Part shown: in pieces, positions 5,083 to 5,554 of the stretch
How positions within the stretch are numbered: position 1 is the stretch's first letter
How the letters are laid out: every line of letters begins with the position of its first letter
The notes under the pieces: generated by a model
What the model saw: only the letters and a program-made list of their open reading frames with translations
Told to the model about the DNA's origin: nothing
Database searches by the model: none
Source of the DNA: Crinalium sp049646245
Lineage (GTDB): Bacteria > Cyanobacteriota > Cyanobacteriia > Cyanobacteriales > PCC-9333
DNA: 5,554 nucleotides
Direction: 5' to 3'
NCBI GenBank assembly: GCA_049646245.1
Contig: JBARVL010000475.1
Coordinates: forward strand, 1-5,554
Position numbers and translations under genes: made by a program

Positions 5083-5554
5083 ATGGAAGCGATTTACATT
5101 CCTGGTTTAACCAAAGCCCCAGAGCAGACAGAAAAGCTACAGATTGAAGAGTTTATCCCTGGTTTAGAAACTTTAATGCCAGTGCGGGGGCATTTACAAG
5201 TTAAACACCAGGGAACTTATCTAGACGTGAGTACTCAAGCAGAAACAATTGTTACTTTAACCTGCGATCGCTGCTTAAAACAGTACAATCACCGCGTCCT
5301 AGTGAAAACCTCAGAACTAATTTGGTTAGACGCAGCAGCAGAACAAGCATATAATGGTCCGCTAGAAAAAGAAACTTCTATTGAGGAGTTAGTCGAAACA
5401 CTATCACCCAACGGTTATTTTCAGCCGGATGTGTGGTTGTATGAACAGTTTTGCCTTGCTTTACCGCTCAGGAAGTTATGCGACAAAAACTGTGCTGGAA
5501 TTGATAATAATTCTGATCCGGCAACCTCTGCACCATCAGATTCTCGCTGGAATG
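5083..5554 (+). CDS. DUF177/YceD family protein, 3' end outside window
   Basis: The frame runs 157 codons from the ATG at 5083 to the window edge with no stop. It fits DUF177 (YceD): an N-terminal beta domain with P33-V34-R35-G36 and a strand-rich stretch, then T60-CDRC-L (Cys 61 and 64), an acidic middle region, and the C-terminal pattern E121-QFCLALPLRKLC-DKNC-AG with Cys 133 and 137. The two Cys pairs suggest a metal site, which is an inference. E. coli YceD and its plant plastid relatives have been linked to 23S rRNA accumulation, which suits a neighbourhood of rpmH, rnpA and jag. In many bacteria yceD precedes rpmF; here it follows jag with a 55-bp gap, so it is probably the next gene of the same operon. 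A Ser/Asp/Pro-rich stretch begins after residue 141. The codons for CDRC overlap a HIP1 octamer. Confidence 0.88.
   Translation, partial: MEAIYIPGLTKAPEQTEKLQIEEFIPGLETLMPVRGHLQVKHQGTYLDVSTQAETIVTLTCDRCLKQYNHRVLVKTSELIWLDAAAEQAYNGPLEKETSIEELVETLSPNGYFQPDVWLYEQFCLALPLRKLCDKNCAGIDNNSDPATSAPSDSRWN

Overview
The window looks like chromosomal DNA from a filamentous, Nostoc-type cyanobacterium. The octamer GCGATCGC (HIP1) occurs eight times in 5.55 kb, at 338, 508, 1042, 1159, 2529, 2948, 3024 and 5264. Base composition is moderately AT-rich, with very AT-rich spacers. A DUF2808 protein, a family known essentially from cyanobacteria, is present. The gene order rpmH, rnpA, small membrane protein, yidC, jag also matches, from memory, the Synechocystis PCC 6803 run smr0011/slr1469-slr1472.

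Layout. Positions 1-1058 (minus strand) hold the 5' part of pntA, the NAD(H)-binding alpha-1 subunit of the proton-translocating transhydrogenase; its stop lies beyond the left edge. Positions 1059-1578 are a divergent, gene-free, AT-rich spacer. It contains a 14-nt HIP1-centred palindrome, a fragment of dispersed-repeat-like sequence, and a cluster of mutually exclusive inverted repeats just before the next gene. Positions 1579-2115 (plus) encode a secreted or periplasmic DUF2808 protein. From 2266 to the right edge, six genes run head to tail on the plus strand: rpmH (ribosomal protein L34), rnpA (RNase P protein), a small PH-like membrane protein overlapping the end of rnpA, yidC (membrane insertase), jag/khpB (KH-R3H RNA-binding protein) and the first 157 codons of a DUF177/YceD protein.

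How the genes fit together. The plus-strand cluster joins making and maturing RNA and ribosomes (L34, RNase P protein, KH-R3H protein, DUF177) with inserting new proteins into membranes (YidC). In many other bacteria yidD sits between rnpA and yidC; here that slot holds a one-helix PH-like protein instead. The pntA gene and the DUF2808 gene are neighbours with no evident functional link to the cluster.

Novelty. This is mostly ordinary core genome, and I do not see an undescribed system such as a defence island, mobile element or CRISPR array. The most interesting points are an Ig-like (BIG2-like) domain inserted in the extracytoplasmic loop of YidC, the PH-like gene in the yidD position, and a possible switchable or pseudoknotted leader before the DUF2808 gene. 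All functional statements come from reading the sequence and remembered family features; no search or folding program was run.
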